Assembly (NCBI RefSeq): GCF_014695915.1
Contig: NZ_JACJPF010000068.1
Span: 1 to 64,000 of the forward strand
Length of the DNA: 64,000 nt
Source of the DNA: Trichocoleus sp. FACHB-40
GTDB lineage: Bacteria; Cyanobacteriota; Cyanobacteriia; Cyanobacteriales; FACHB-T130
Direction: 5' to 3'
The translations under genes and the position numbers were made by a program. Under the pieces are notes generated by a model. The model had not been told where the DNA came from and searched no databases. It saw nothing but the letters and a program-made list of their open reading frames with translations. This document shows, one piece after another, positions 56,157-64,000 of the stretch. Numbering within the stretch: the first letter of the stretch is position 1; the number at the start of each line of letters is the position of its first letter.

Positions 56157-56400
56157 TTGTATACAAAGTGTAAATAATTTTTGATTTTAAATTTTTGATT
56201 TTGGATTTAAGGCTGAAGGGGAATTTTCTTATTTTGGTATTTGAACCTTCGGGGCGATATGAACTATTGTGGCTTAACCCGCACAGACATCAATCTAAAA
56301 TCTCAAATTCAAAAAAGGAGCTGAGAGCCAGCTTAAAAGAGTCTCTACGTCCTCGCCAATCCTCCAAAGGTCGAATCCAAAGCTTTTTTCTTGTGGTTCC

Positions 56401-56532
56401 GGAGGAAGCGATCGCTTCCTCCCAGCAAATATAAGCCCACAGGCTAGAAGCCTCGATACTCAAAGAACAAAGCCTACCAACGGTTGCGTTGGCTGGCTTT
56501 GTTTGTTCAGCCGAGACTTTAGTCGTCGGACA
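56401..56532. repeat. HIP1-centred palindrome and dispersed hairpin repeat
   Basis: 56401-56422 is a perfect 22-bp palindrome around GCGATCGC. 56440-56532 is a long imperfect hairpin with AACAAAGCC/GGCTTTGTT and CTCGATACT/GAGACTT arms, related to the repeat at 32006-32165. The gap 56157-56549 has no gene. Confidence 0.6.
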
Positions 56533-56549
56533 TTTTTACTACAGGACTG

Positions 56550-57569
56550 TTATCTTCGATACTCATCTCCACAGTCACCAATCGCCTGATACAAATCCCG
56601 CGACTGTCCCAGGACAGCATCAATCTGCTGATAATCTGAGTTATCTAACATCAAATTAAACACTCTGGCGTTGTCTTCTAAATGCTGCGACACGCTTAAC
56701 CGTGCGCCGACAATTACACCTGCGATCGCTGGCTGATCCAGAATGTAACGAACCGCCACATTAGCAATACTCACAGCGTGTTTTTGGGCAATTTGCTGGA
56801 GAGTTGAAAGTAGTTCTTGAAATAAACTCCAACCACCCCACGCATCTACCATGTTTTTATATTTCCTCAAACTAGCCGTGTTTAGTTCTCCCCCTCGCGG
56901 TTCCGGTTTTCCCGAATATTTTTCTGACAACAAGCCGCCGCAAAGCGTCCCGTAAGCAAATAGTTTGATATCGTTTTCTTGGCCAAACTGCACCATATTT
57001 ACTAAAGGACGGCGGTCAATTAGAGAAAACTGCACTTGATTGGAAACGATTTTGATTCCTGCATCAGTAATAATTTTTACGTGTTCCGTATCAAAGTTTG
57101 TTAAAGCCAAGTGCTTAATTTTACCTTCCTCTTGAAGTTGGGTCATGTACTTGAGCGCTTCCAAGTAGTTTTCATCCCGGTAATCCCACCAGTGAAACTG
57201 CATCAAGTCTAATGAATCAACTCCCATTCTTCGCAGGGAAATATTAATGTTATCTTCTACCAACTTGCGCGTCATTTTAGTTGGTCTTGGCACCCATTTT
57301 GTGAAAGCTTGCAAGTTAGGCAGCGCTTCGGTTCCACGGGTTTCCACCAATTGCCGCCGGAACTCGCCAATAAAGTCTTCTGCGGGGCCGTAATGGTCTG
57401 CCAAATCCCAAGTTGTAAAGCCTGCATCCATGTAGTCAAACATACTTTGGATGGCGGCTTTTGAGTTAATTCGTCCGTGAGCGCCTGATACTTGCCACAT
57501 ACCATTTAGTACGCGGCAGATATTCAAATCTGGGGTAAATTGCAGTCTGCTTGATTCGGGTAGATTCAT
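56550..57569 (-). CDS. Aldo/keto reductase
   Basis: A 339-residue soluble oxidoreductase. FTTWDLADHYGPAEDFIGEF includes the catalytic Asp and Tyr. KHLALTNFDTEHVKII and SNQVQFSLIDRR hold further barrel residues, and the NADPH-binding end is GVIVGARLSVSQHLEDN. The family reduces aldehydes and ketones with NADPH; the substrate is unknown. It appears single, next to the spike gene but separated by ~390 bases of repeats. Confidence 0.92.
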   Translation of the reverse strand: MNLPESSRLQFTPDLNICRVLNGMWQVSGAHGRINSKAAIQSMFDYMDAGFTTWDLADHYGPAEDFIGEFRRQLVETRGTEALPNLQAFTKWVPRPTKMTRKLVEDNINISLRRMGVDSLDLMQFHWWDYRDENYLEALKYMTQLQEEGKIKHLALTNFDTEHVKIITDAGIKIVSNQVQFSLIDRRPLVNMVQFGQENDIKLFAYGTLCGGLLSEKYSGKPEPRGGELNTASLRKYKNMVDAWGGWSLFQELLSTLQQIAQKHAVSIANVAVRYILDQPAIAGVIVGARLSVSQHLEDNARVFNLMLDNSDYQQIDAVLGQSRDLYQAIGDCGDEYRR

Positions 57570-57654
57570 TTTGACACTTTGTTATGTATAGATAAAATTA
57601 TTGCCTATAGTGTCAGAAGTTGGCTGCGATACACAAACTTAACCTCTCCCCAAA

Positions 57655-57704
57655 CCCCTCTCCTAGTAGGAGAGGGGCTTTCCCCCTTTCCTACTAGGGA
57701 AGGG
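57655..57704. repeat. Two GC-rich hairpins, dispersed repeat
   Basis: CCCCTCTCC/GGAGAGGGG (loop TAGTA) and CCCCTTTCC/GGGAAGGGG (loop TACTA) stand side by side, inside an outer AACC...GGTT pairing. This looks like the usual interspersed element of cyanobacteria and lies between the reductase and the LRR gene. Confidence 0.65.
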
Positions 57705-57835
57705 GCTAGGGGTTAGGTCTGTATTTTATTTAAGTAAGTAGTGCTACAAATCAATCTTTTTAAAATTAAACCACAAATAAATGCAGATAATTTATCAGTG
57801 TTTATCTGTGGTTAATAACTCTAAAAGGTTACTAT

Positions 57836-60013
57836 TCAGGTTTGCACGGAAAATTCTTCTGGATCGATGTCCCAATTGATCCAGCTAATCGCTGCACGAG
57901 CTGATGTAATGTCCGGTGGAACTCGCATAGCATGAATAAAACTTGTGCTAGGACAGGTCATTTTTAGCAAATGAATTGGCTCTTTTTGAGGAGCATCATC
58001 ATCATCATCAAAATCGTCAGGCTCGAAACCATCAATATCAGCATCAAGTTTTAGCAAAGTGTATTCTTGCCAGGAATCTAATTCAGTTGCTTGTAATTCT
58101 TGACAAATTCGTGCATAGCCAATCCCTTGAATTAGCACTCGCCTCAGCTCAGCGTTGTCTTCTTCTAAAAGCCATTGCGCCTGCCATTGATGAGGATGTA
58201 GTTTGCCATATTTTTCAGGCAATTTCACACCGTGATAATAATATCCTGTATGCCATCCATCGGCAAACTGAATCGCGGGTTCACCTTCGGCGTGGAGGCG
58301 GTTTTGGTTGTCGAGGGAGATTTTAGTAGGGCGATCGCATACGATACAAATCTTCTCAAACGGGAAAATCAAACCACAATGCTCGAAAAGCTGGTTCAGA
58401 CAGTCAAATGCTTCCCGTGTCTTTTGGTCGAGAGTGACACCTAACGAAGAAACATAAAATTCAGTTGCGTAGATTTGTGTAAAAAGGTCTGTAGGAGTTA
58501 CTGGATAAAAATCATCTGCATCAAAAGAGCTGGAATCAGCTCCGATGAGTTCTAGAGAATGATTAATTAATTCATCCAGCTCCCACCATCCTTCTTCGTC
58601 TCCTGCTGTCAGCTCTAGTTCTATCTGCTCTGGCGCTATTTCATTCCGGATATGATTCCACAGCGCTTGACACGGAAGTCCTTCCAAAAACCATTGGAGC
58701 TGCTTTGATAGTGACTCTCCCCACACGAGCAGGGATTTCAGCTTACCAAATCTTTGTTCTTCTGGTGTATTGTCTAGTTTGAGCAAGTTGAATAGTTGAG
58801 TACACCCCGCGTGTGGACTAGGGAAAAAAAGAACTTCTGGTGCTTCTTTGCCAATCCTTGCATACGCAGATTTGATAGCTTTTTTGGCTTCTTTAAAATC
58901 GATCGACTTCGTTAAGAGAGTGCACCGCTTCTGTAGAAGCGATCGCAACAAAGTTAGATTAAGGATTGGATTAACTCGGAGATTCAGTTTGGTAAGGTTG
59001 GTTAACTCAGAAAGCCCACTCAAGTCGCTAACTTGATTACTACTGAGACTCAGTTGGGTGAGGTTGGTTAACCCAGAAAGCGGACTCAATTTGGTAATTT
59101 GATTACCACCGAGTTTCAGATGGGTGAGGTTGGTTAACCCAGAAAGCGGACTCAATTCGGTAATTTGATTGTTGTAGAGATGCAGTTGGGTGAGGTTTAT
59201 TAACCCAGAAAGGGGACTCAATTCGGTAATTTGATTGCTATTTAGATGCAGTTGGGTGAGGTTTATTAACCCAGAAAGGGGACTCAATTCGGTAATTTGA
59301 TTGCTATTTAGATCCAGTTGGGTGAGGTTTATTAACCCAGAAAGGGGACTCAAATCGGTAATTTGATTACTATTTAGATCCAGTTGGGTGAGGTTGGTTA
59401 ACCCAGAAAGCGGACTCAAGTCGGTAATTTTATTGTAATAGAGATTCAGTTGGGTGAGGTTAGTTAACCCAGAAAGCGGACTCAAGTCGGTAATCGAATT
59501 GTTATGTAGATCCAGTTGGGTGAGGTTGGTTAACCCAGTAAGGGGACTCAAGTCGTTAATTTGATTACTACCGAGATCCAGTTGGGTGAGATTGGTTAAC
59601 CCAGAAAGTGGACTCAAATCGGTAATTTTATTGTAATAGAGATTCAGTTGGGTGAGGTTGGTTAACCCAGAAAGCGGACTCAAGTCATTAATATCTTCAC
59701 CAAGAGACAGTTGGGTGAGGTTGGTTAACCCAGAAAGCGGACTCAAGTCGGTAATCCAATTGTTATGTAGATACAGTTGGGTGAGGTTGGTTAACCCAGA
59801 AAGCGGATTCAAGTCGGTAATTTCATTACTGCTGAGATCCAGCTCCGTGCAGTATGAAAGTATCAGCTCCGCTTCATAGCAGTCCCAAGTGTCAGCTTCC
59901 TCTAACAGCACCTCAACTGTGTGTCTGGCTGCTTCTGAGAGGGTATTTTTGTGCAAACACCAGTCAGCAAAGCTGTTAAAAGTTGTATTTTTTATTTGCT
60001 GTGGTTCAAACAT
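57836..60013 (-). CDS. Leucine-rich repeat protein with C-terminal DUF6745
   Basis: A 725-residue protein. After ~50 residues come about 14 internalin-type LRRs of 22 residues (TNLTQLDLNSNQITDLSPLS pattern) up to ~360; two units (third and sixth) are identical over more than 20 residues and one is a residue short. The remaining ~360 residues are a globular domain with the wording RLHAEGEPAIQFADGWHTGY and RVLIQGIGYARICQEL, which I recognise as DUF6745 of cyanobacteria and some eukaryote-like proteins. An acidic stretch (DGFEPDDFDDDDDAPQ) is near the end. The LRR part probably binds a protein; the role is unknown. Confidence 0.85.
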   Translation of the reverse strand: MFEPQQIKNTTFNSFADWCLHKNTLSEAARHTVEVLLEEADTWDCYEAELILSYCTELDLSSNEITDLNPLSGLTNLTQLYLHNNWITDLSPLSGLTNLTQLSLGEDINDLSPLSGLTNLTQLNLYYNKITDLSPLSGLTNLTQLDLGSNQINDLSPLTGLTNLTQLDLHNNSITDLSPLSGLTNLTQLNLYYNKITDLSPLSGLTNLTQLDLNSNQITDLSPLSGLINLTQLDLNSNQITELSPLSGLINLTQLHLNSNQITELSPLSGLINLTQLHLYNNQITELSPLSGLTNLTHLKLGGNQITKLSPLSGLTNLTQLSLSSNQVSDLSGLSELTNLTKLNLRVNPILNLTLLRSLLQKRCTLLTKSIDFKEAKKAIKSAYARIGKEAPEVLFFPSPHAGCTQLFNLLKLDNTPEEQRFGKLKSLLVWGESLSKQLQWFLEGLPCQALWNHIRNEIAPEQIELELTAGDEEGWWELDELINHSLELIGADSSSFDADDFYPVTPTDLFTQIYATEFYVSSLGVTLDQKTREAFDCLNQLFEHCGLIFPFEKICIVCDRPTKISLDNQNRLHAEGEPAIQFADGWHTGYYYHGVKLPEKYGKLHPHQWQAQWLLEEDNAELRRVLIQGIGYARICQELQATELDSWQEYTLLKLDADIDGFEPDDFDDDDDAPQKEPIHLLKMTCPSTSFIHAMRVPPDITSARAAISWINWDIDPEEFSVQT
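59030..59840 (-). repeat. 66-bp tandem coding repeats of the LRR gene
   Basis: About twelve near-identical 66-base units encode the LRR array. Their high DNA identity, including silent positions, shows recent amplification or gene conversion. Confidence 0.9.
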
Positions 60014-60072
60014 TTATCACCTCTTAACTGAGATTTGTGTTTCTTAGTTAGGTGTCAGTAACCAGCAACTTG

Positions 60073-60414
60073 TTAAGAGCGCCAGTCTTTTTCAGCTTGT
60101 TCTAGCACGTAAGCGGAAACAGCTTGGATTTCTTGTTCGGTTAAGCGGTCTTTGTATGCCGACATATTGTTTTTGCCGTTAGCGACGATGGATGCGATCG
60201 CATCCGTTGAATCATATCCATTTTTTTTTAAAGCTTTTAGTTGCAGATTTTTCCCCCGTCTAATAATATTGCTGCCATTGATATGACAACCAGCACATTC
60301 GACGCTGAAAATTTTGGCACCATTAGCTATATCTGCCGCTAAAGCATTTGGAATAAATGCAATGGTCAGCATTACTACCATCAATATCGCGATTTTCACT
60401 AACTTATTCAACAT
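60073..60414 (-). CDS. petJ: Cytochrome c6 (c-553)
   Basis: A 113-residue exported haem protein. The signal peptide (VKIAILMVVMLTIAFIPNALA) ends at AA-DIANGAKIF. The haem site is CAGCH with the His ligand, and the Met ligand lies in NNMSAYKDRLT. TEQEIQAVSAYVLEQAEKDW is the usual C-terminal helix. It carries electrons from cytochrome b6f to photosystem I or cytochrome oxidase in the thylakoid lumen. NIIRRGKNLQL replaces the more usual NVI-type sequence, so it might be a c6-like paralogue. Confidence 0.88.
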   Translation of the reverse strand: MLNKLVKIAILMVVMLTIAFIPNALAADIANGAKIFSVECAGCHINGSNIIRRGKNLQLKALKKNGYDSTDAIASIVANGKNNMSAYKDRLTEQEIQAVSAYVLEQAEKDWRS

Positions 60415-60448
60415 TATTCCCCTAATCTTTAGCTAAATTAAACTACTT

Positions 60449-60718
60449 TTAATTATCCGTGCTTTCTCCATCAGATGATTCACTGTCTTCCATTGCTTCC
60501 TGAAGAAACAGCATAGCCAATCTGTTGTAGGTGCCAGCACCAATAAACTGCGGATAAGTGTGAGAACGGCTATATACCCATACCACATCTTCACCATCAA
60601 GAATTCGGATATCTTGAAACAAACTTTTGCACTTTGGTTGAAGAGACTTAGCGGTATTCAATGCGTCTGTCCATCTTTCAAACTCTTGAGAGAATCCCGG
60701 CGTTATTACTCTAAACAT
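60449..60718 (-). CDS. Small hypothetical protein
   Basis: An 89-residue acidic protein I cannot assign. It has a beta/alpha start (FRVITPGFSQEFERWTDALNTAKSL), a middle with DIRILDGEDVVWVYSRSHTYP and a disordered acidic end. It has no signal or membrane segment. It follows the 60756-60980 gene by 37 bases and precedes petJ on the same strand, so these three may be cotranscribed. Confidence 0.55.
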   Translation of the reverse strand: MFRVITPGFSQEFERWTDALNTAKSLQPKCKSLFQDIRILDGEDVVWVYSRSHTYPQFIGAGTYNRLAMLFLQEAMEDSESSDGESTDN

Positions 60719-60755
60719 AACTTTGTGCTGCTGGGCTTTCTTAGTTGGTCATTCC

Positions 60756-60980
60756 TCAAAGTGACTCAAAGGAAGCCGAAAATCCTTCCAGGGTTAAACT
60801 CTCGTCTTGGAAGGCTTCCGCGTCCCCCACATCTTCAACGTGGTATTCCATGAAACGCTTACCATCGGGCATTTTTTTGGAAGAAATACAAGTATTTTGA
60901 TACTTGTCTGCGATCGCTAAAAATTCTTTCCCATGTCGTTTCCAGCCATCGCCTGAGCAGGTGACAGTTAGCAGCCACAT
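60756..60980 (-). CDS. Small hypothetical protein
   Basis: A 74-residue protein starting MWLLTVTCSGDGWKRHGKEF, with a likely beta-strand start, a lysine-rich middle and an acidic end. I do not recognise a family. An AGATTAAAT leader precedes the ATG with no strong ribosome site. It is the first of a possible short operon with 60449-60718. Confidence 0.5.
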   Translation of the reverse strand: MWLLTVTCSGDGWKRHGKEFLAIADKYQNTCISSKKMPDGKRFMEYHVEDVGDAEAFQDESLTLEGFSASFESL

Positions 60981-61041
60981 AATTTAATCTCCATTAATAT
61001 TGTTCTGGTTGCAGTACACCCTGTAGATGTAAAAGGGTATT

Positions 61042-61338
61042 TTACTGCTGAGGTGCAATTACTTTGGCGCTGTTAGTGGAGTTATCCCAGACTATCCAAG
61101 CCAACTTATTGTCTAAATTATCGGAACTATTTGTGACCTTAAAATATATCTTTTCTCCGTTTCTAGGTTCAACCGCAAAGTCGGCTTTTTCAGCGTAGAC
61201 TACTTTAAAGCCTTTGTCTCTAAGACAATACATTGCCCACGCTTTTAGCGTGTGTTTTTCTGGCTCAAATTTTATCGGAGGCTTGGTAAATATTTCCTCG
61301 ATTACCTTAAATAGCTGCTGCACTGGTTTAACTCCCAT
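61042..61338 (-). CDS. Small hypothetical protein, possible nuclease-like fold
   Basis: A 98-residue protein. A helix (VQQLFKVIEEIFT) is followed by AWAMYCLRDKGFKVVYAEKADFAVEPRNGEKIYFKV. The D-x8-E-x-YFKV arrangement faintly recalls PD-(D/E)XK proteins, but the fit is weak and no function is claimed. It is a single gene upstream of the hypotheticals at 60449-60980. Confidence 0.5.
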   Translation of the reverse strand: MGVKPVQQLFKVIEEIFTKPPIKFEPEKHTLKAWAMYCLRDKGFKVVYAEKADFAVEPRNGEKIYFKVTNSSDNLDNKLAWIVWDNSTNSAKVIAPQQ

Positions 61339-61389
61339 CAGGCACTTTTCTTATCATCAGCGACAAAGGTAAGACTTTCAAGCTTAAAT

Positions 61390-61851
61390 TTATTCTGGAT
61401 CGCAGCGGATCTCGACGAGAAACCCATCTGGATCGTAGAAGTAAATGCCTCGTCCGGTAGGGCGACTAACGGGGCCATGATCGATCTGCACTTGATTTTG
61501 CTTTAGCACCTCGACGGCGCGGTCGAACAATTGCGGATCGATGTCAAAGGCAAGGTGATTGGCGCGGGTAAAGGCGCGATGGGGGTTTTCGTCTGGCGGT
61601 AACAGTTCCGGTTCCCAAAACAGATCGAGGACGGTGCCATCTGGGGTGACGAAGTTGGTCACTTTTCCATCTGTCACAAGCGATCGCAATGTGGCGGGAA
61701 CTTCTTCGCCTGTCAGTTCGTGTAAACCAAGTATAGCTCCGTAGAAGTGACGGGAAGCTTGCATATCTTGAACGTTCAAGGCTATGTGGTGTACTCGACG
61801 CAGATTACCTGGGGTAAGAGCAATATTCTGAGATTGAGGGCTAGAAAGCAT
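61390..61851 (-). CDS. VOC-family (glyoxalase/dioxygenase-like) protein
   Basis: A 153-residue protein with paired beta-alpha-beta-beta-beta modules. VHHIALNVQDMQASRHFYGAIL starts the first and ANHLAFDIDPQLFDRAVEVL the second; GIYFYDPDGFLVEIRC ends it with the metal-binding Glu. His residues in VHHIAL and NHLAF would be the other ligands. The family includes glyoxalase I, extradiol dioxygenases and resistance proteins; the substrate is unknown. Single gene. Confidence 0.88.
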   Translation of the reverse strand: MLSSPQSQNIALTPGNLRRVHHIALNVQDMQASRHFYGAILGLHELTGEEVPATLRSLVTDGKVTNFVTPDGTVLDLFWEPELLPPDENPHRAFTRANHLAFDIDPQLFDRAVEVLKQNQVQIDHGPVSRPTGRGIYFYDPDGFLVEIRCDPE

Positions 61852-61934
61852 GGTAGTAATCGCAACCTTTCATTACTTAAGATAGAAGCTAGACTTTTAT
61901 CTTTAATTCTATTATTTTAAATTAAAAATTAATT

Positions 61935-62429
61935 ATGCAGTTTGATTATTCTCTAGATTTTAAAAATATCAATTTTCGCGATCGCCCTGAACTTTATCGA
62001 GTTGGCAAGGGCGAACAGGGAGTGCTTTTGGTGGAGCCATACAAAGCCGAAATCCTTCCCCATTGGCGGTTTAAAACTCCGGATATCGCGAGGGAGTCTA
62101 GCGAAAAAATCTACCAAATGTTTCTTGACTATCTGGAGCAGGATGATTTTATTGGGGCGGATATGGCGCGGAAGTTTTTACAAATGGGTTATACGCGATC
62201 GCGCCGCTACGCCAATCATAAAAGTGGCAGAAAATATAAGTCAAATCCTCAAAAAGAAGATTCTAAAGAAGCCCAGGTTACAGCCAGAAAAGATATTTTA
62301 CCAAATGAAGTAGACCCGGTGAAAGCTGAATCGGCGGCAATATTCAAAGAAAAATGGATGCTAGCCAAGACAAATGAGAAGTATTTACAGCTTTTAGCAA
62401 ACCATAAACAGATGTACGAGCAAGGATGA
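61935..62429 (+). CDS. DUF4385 protein
   Basis: A 164-residue protein. MQFDYSLDFKNINFRDRPELYRVG, GVLLVEPYKAEILPHWRFK and FIGADMARKFLQMGYTRSRRYANHKSG, as successive blocks, are the DUF4385 pattern, whose role is unknown. The C-terminal ~50 residues are a charged tail (KEDSKEAQVTARK and AAIFKEKWMLAKTNEKYL) that likely forms helices. Divergent from the VOC gene across an 83-base AT-rich gap. Confidence 0.8.
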   Translation: MQFDYSLDFKNINFRDRPELYRVGKGEQGVLLVEPYKAEILPHWRFKTPDIARESSEKIYQMFLDYLEQDDFIGADMARKFLQMGYTRSRRYANHKSGRKYKSNPQKEDSKEAQVTARKDILPNEVDPVKAESAAIFKEKWMLAKTNEKYLQLLANHKQMYEQG

Positions 62430-62464
62430 AATAAAAACAAACCCCAGCGAATAGAATTCGCAAC

Positions 62465-62549
62465 CGCACCAACCAAGTCCGCCTGCGCGGGCTGTAGAGA
62501 CTCGTGTCCCTACAAATAGATTTAACACCTGTGTATGCAGGTTTTTTTT
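62465..62549 (+). terminator. Dispersed repeat fragment followed by a T-run terminator
   Basis: CCAAGTCCGCCTGCGCGG (about 62471-62490) is shared with the repeat at 32006-32165. ACCTG TGTATG CAGGT with eight T (62527-62549) is a small rho-independent terminator for the DUF4385 gene. The remaining gap to 62691 has no gene. Confidence 0.6.
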
Positions 62550-62691
62550 CTTCCAGGGCAATTCTAGTTTCCCCAAGGTAAAAGTTAATCCTTTATGTCA
62601 GTTCAAATATTGACACACAATCAACCGAACTTTTTCGGAACCGTTCTCTACATTGGTGTAGTACACAATTAGTTTAGCAACAACAATCAAA

Positions 62692-63579
62692 ATGCGTATT
62701 CATCGTCAATCAATGCTATTTGTCAGCTTATCTCTGACAACCTTGGGAACAATTACTTCGGCTAATCACGTCATAGCTTTATCCCAATCTTCTGCCTCAA
62801 GCCAAACAGTCACAACATCACAGAAAATCCTAGCCCAATCAACGCAACTTCCCTCTAAGTGTGTCTACGACACTAGAAAAACAGTGCAAACTGTGAAAAG
62901 TCAAAAGGGGAAGGTGACTCTGGTTGCTAACAATTATGTAATTGTTACCGAAGGCGTTAATGGAACAAGATTTGTTACTTGCAATCTTCCCGATGCTTTC
63001 AAAACGGAGGGGAAAACAATCGTATTCAGCGGTGAAGTAAAAGAAATCTATCCTAATGAACGTTTGGTGGCTACACCGTTTAAAATTACAGCGATCGCAT
63101 CCAGCACCCCAACCCCAACCCCAACCCCAACTCAGTCTATTCAAAGCTTACCCAATGGTGACTACAGATTTTGTAGCAAGTCGCCTTCAGCGGACACAGG
63201 TAACGGAGATACAGGCTATTGTTATGTATTCAATAAAAGAGGAAATCGCCTAGTCGGAGACTTTTACGATTCCAGGTCTTTGGGCGAAGTAAGCGCCTGT
63301 GTTAGTGGTACGCTCAACAATAAAACTGTTCGCGGCGAAGCTATAGAATTGGTAGGAGATATTGGGAACCGCAATATCCCGCCAAATTCACGAGGAAATA
63401 GGCTGGTTAATTGGGATAGCCAAGGTTATTTGAAAGTTGCGAGAGCCACTCAAATTGCCAGGAATGCTACCACCGGGAGTAGAAAAATTCGCTATCGCGA
63501 TGCTGTACTCAAATTAGATGGTTTTTATCGCTATAGCCAATCAGCAAAAGGCGCACCCACCAACTGTCTTAACCGCTAA
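62692..63579 (+). CDS. Secreted protein with PT-repeat linker
   Basis: A 295-residue protein with an N-terminal signal (MLFVSLSLTTLGTITSANHV). A first domain (about 50-135) has KCVYDTRKTVQTVKSQKGKV and FVTCNLPDAF, with two Cys. A PTPTPTPT linker (about 142-150) leads to a second domain with YRFCSKSP, GYCYVFNKRGNRLVGDFYD and APTNCLNR, whose Cys residues may pair. The second domain resembles regions of other exported cyanobacterial proteins, but I know no function. Followed by two hairpins. Confidence 0.75.
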   Translation: MRIHRQSMLFVSLSLTTLGTITSANHVIALSQSSASSQTVTTSQKILAQSTQLPSKCVYDTRKTVQTVKSQKGKVTLVANNYVIVTEGVNGTRFVTCNLPDAFKTEGKTIVFSGEVKEIYPNERLVATPFKITAIASSTPTPTPTPTQSIQSLPNGDYRFCSKSPSADTGNGDTGYCYVFNKRGNRLVGDFYDSRSLGEVSACVSGTLNNKTVRGEAIELVGDIGNRNIPPNSRGNRLVNWDSQGYLKVARATQIARNATTGSRKIRYRDAVLKLDGFYRYSQSAKGAPTNCLNR

Positions 63580-63637
63580 TCAAGGTTACTTGTAAAAGTA
63601 AGCGATTGAGAATGCGATCGCTGTAGGTTGAAACTTA

Positions 63638-63679
63638 CAACAAAACCCTACCATTGCTTAAAATGGTAGGATTTTGTTG
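63638..63679 (+). terminator. 18-bp hairpin after the secreted protein gene
   Basis: Arms starting CAACAAAACCCTACCATT (63638-63655) and ending ATTTTGTTG (63662-63679) pair with one mismatch around a six-base loop. It lies 58 bases after the stop. Confidence 0.7.
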
Positions 63680-63715
63680 CTTCAACCCCACCTAAACTTT
63701 TATTTTTTGACAAAT

Positions 63716-63751
63716 AAAAAGGAGGTACCGCAGCACAGGTACCTCCTTTTT
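63716..63751. terminator. Bidirectional rho-independent terminator
   Basis: AAAAAGGAGGTACC (63716-63729) pairs exactly with GGTACCTCCTTTTT (63738-63751), with A- and T-runs at the ends. It stands between the convergent secreted-protein and fasciclin genes and would stop both transcripts. Confidence 0.9.
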
Positions 63752-63780
63752 ATTTACTTAATCTGGTCAGGAGCGATCGC

Positions 63781-64000
63781 TTATCCTTGAGGTGGTAGCA
63801 AAACCATATCAACGACATGGATAACGCCATTGTCAGCTTCGATATCCGGTGTCACAACCATCGCCGCATTCACCTTGACTCCGCTAGAAGCATCAATGGT
63901 GAGGTCTGAACCTTGAACGGTTGTAGCTTTATCCAGATTGACCACATCAGAAGACATCACTTTGCCAGGGACAACGTGATAGGTCAGAATTTTGGTCAGT
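63781..64000 (-). CDS. Fasciclin-domain protein, C-terminal part (cut by window edge)
   Basis: The minus-strand frame from 64000 to the TAA at 63781-63783 reads TKILTYHVVPGKVMSSDVV, VQGSDLTIDASSGVKVN and IEADNGVIHVVDMVLLPPQG. These are the H-box (ILTYHVVPG) and YH/VIHVVD-type motifs at the end of FAS1 domains. FAS1 proteins act in adhesion outside the cell. The N-terminus, including any signal peptide, lies beyond the window. Confidence 0.93.
   Translation of the reverse strand, partial: LTKILTYHVVPGKVMSSDVVNLDKATTVQGSDLTIDASSGVKVNAAMVVTPDIEADNGVIHVVDMVLLPPQG

Noticed and set aside
59030-59840. Regular 66-bp repeats that might suggest a CRISPR array
   Set aside because: There are no variable spacers; the repeats are contiguous and encode leucine-rich repeats in one frame.
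61042-61338. Reading the small protein as a PD-(D/E)XK nuclease
   Set aside because: The acidic and lysine positions fit only loosely and no second motif supports it.

Overview
The window looks like a chromosomal segment of a filamentous cyanobacterium. Supporting signs are the many GCGATCGC (HIP1) octamers, heptanucleotide tandem repeats of the STRR type, a cyanobacterial-type PII protein with its phosphorylatable serine, a GUN4-domain kinase, cytochrome c6, DUF2555, an RRM RNA-binding protein and a CoaBC/IlvB set with cyanobacterial features. No tRNA, rRNA or CRISPR array was seen.

Layout. 1-3385 is a mobile/defence-type margin: an IS4-like transposase end, a TnpB remnant, a small two-gene unit, a divergent HTH-HNH endonuclease gene with its own operator-like inverted repeat, and fragments of an unknown large protein (broken by an in-frame TGA) and of a WYL regulator. 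3386-12942 holds membrane, secreted and metabolic genes (TauE/SafE-like plus ferric-reductase-like fusion, M28 peptidase, pentapeptide protein, RdgB, GlnB, ThiD). 13160-15535 is ftsQ-ftsZ. 16294-19230 has a P-loop ATPase and an IS200/IS605 TnpB element that abuts glyS; murD follows.

22938-30424 is a phosphonate/selenate-type ABC importer operon (binding protein, GNAT, ATPase, double permease). A three-gene McrB/McrC-like restriction cassette (25068-28253) sits on the opposite strand between the ATPase and the permease. I regard this cassette, with its uncharacterised third gene translationally coupled to the nuclease gene, as the strongest candidate for an undescribed variant system.

30574-42639 carries a kinase-GUN4 fusion, CoaBC, DUF2555, an esterase, a Crp-family regulator, an acetolactate synthase with a C-terminal zinc ribbon, a sensor with an ethylene-receptor-like membrane domain joined to PAS-GGDEF-EAL, an MFS transporter and an RNA-binding protein.

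42898-56156 is an eight-gene minus-strand block encoding the baseplate half of a contractile injection system (VgrG-like spike, PAAR tip, gp25, baseplate J-like, tail protein I-like) plus a DUF4159 protein and two large membrane proteins with Ig-like domains, one with WD40 repeats and one with a winged-helix-like start. No sheath, tube or AAA+ gene is in the window. The membrane proteins could anchor the baseplate, as in thylakoid-anchored cyanobacterial systems.

56550-64000 contains an aldo/keto reductase, an LRR-DUF6745 protein with near-identical repeats, cytochrome c6, small cyanobacterial hypotheticals, a VOC protein, a DUF4385 protein, a secreted protein and the end of a fasciclin gene. 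Dispersed palindromic repeats and STRRs occupy many intergenic gaps.
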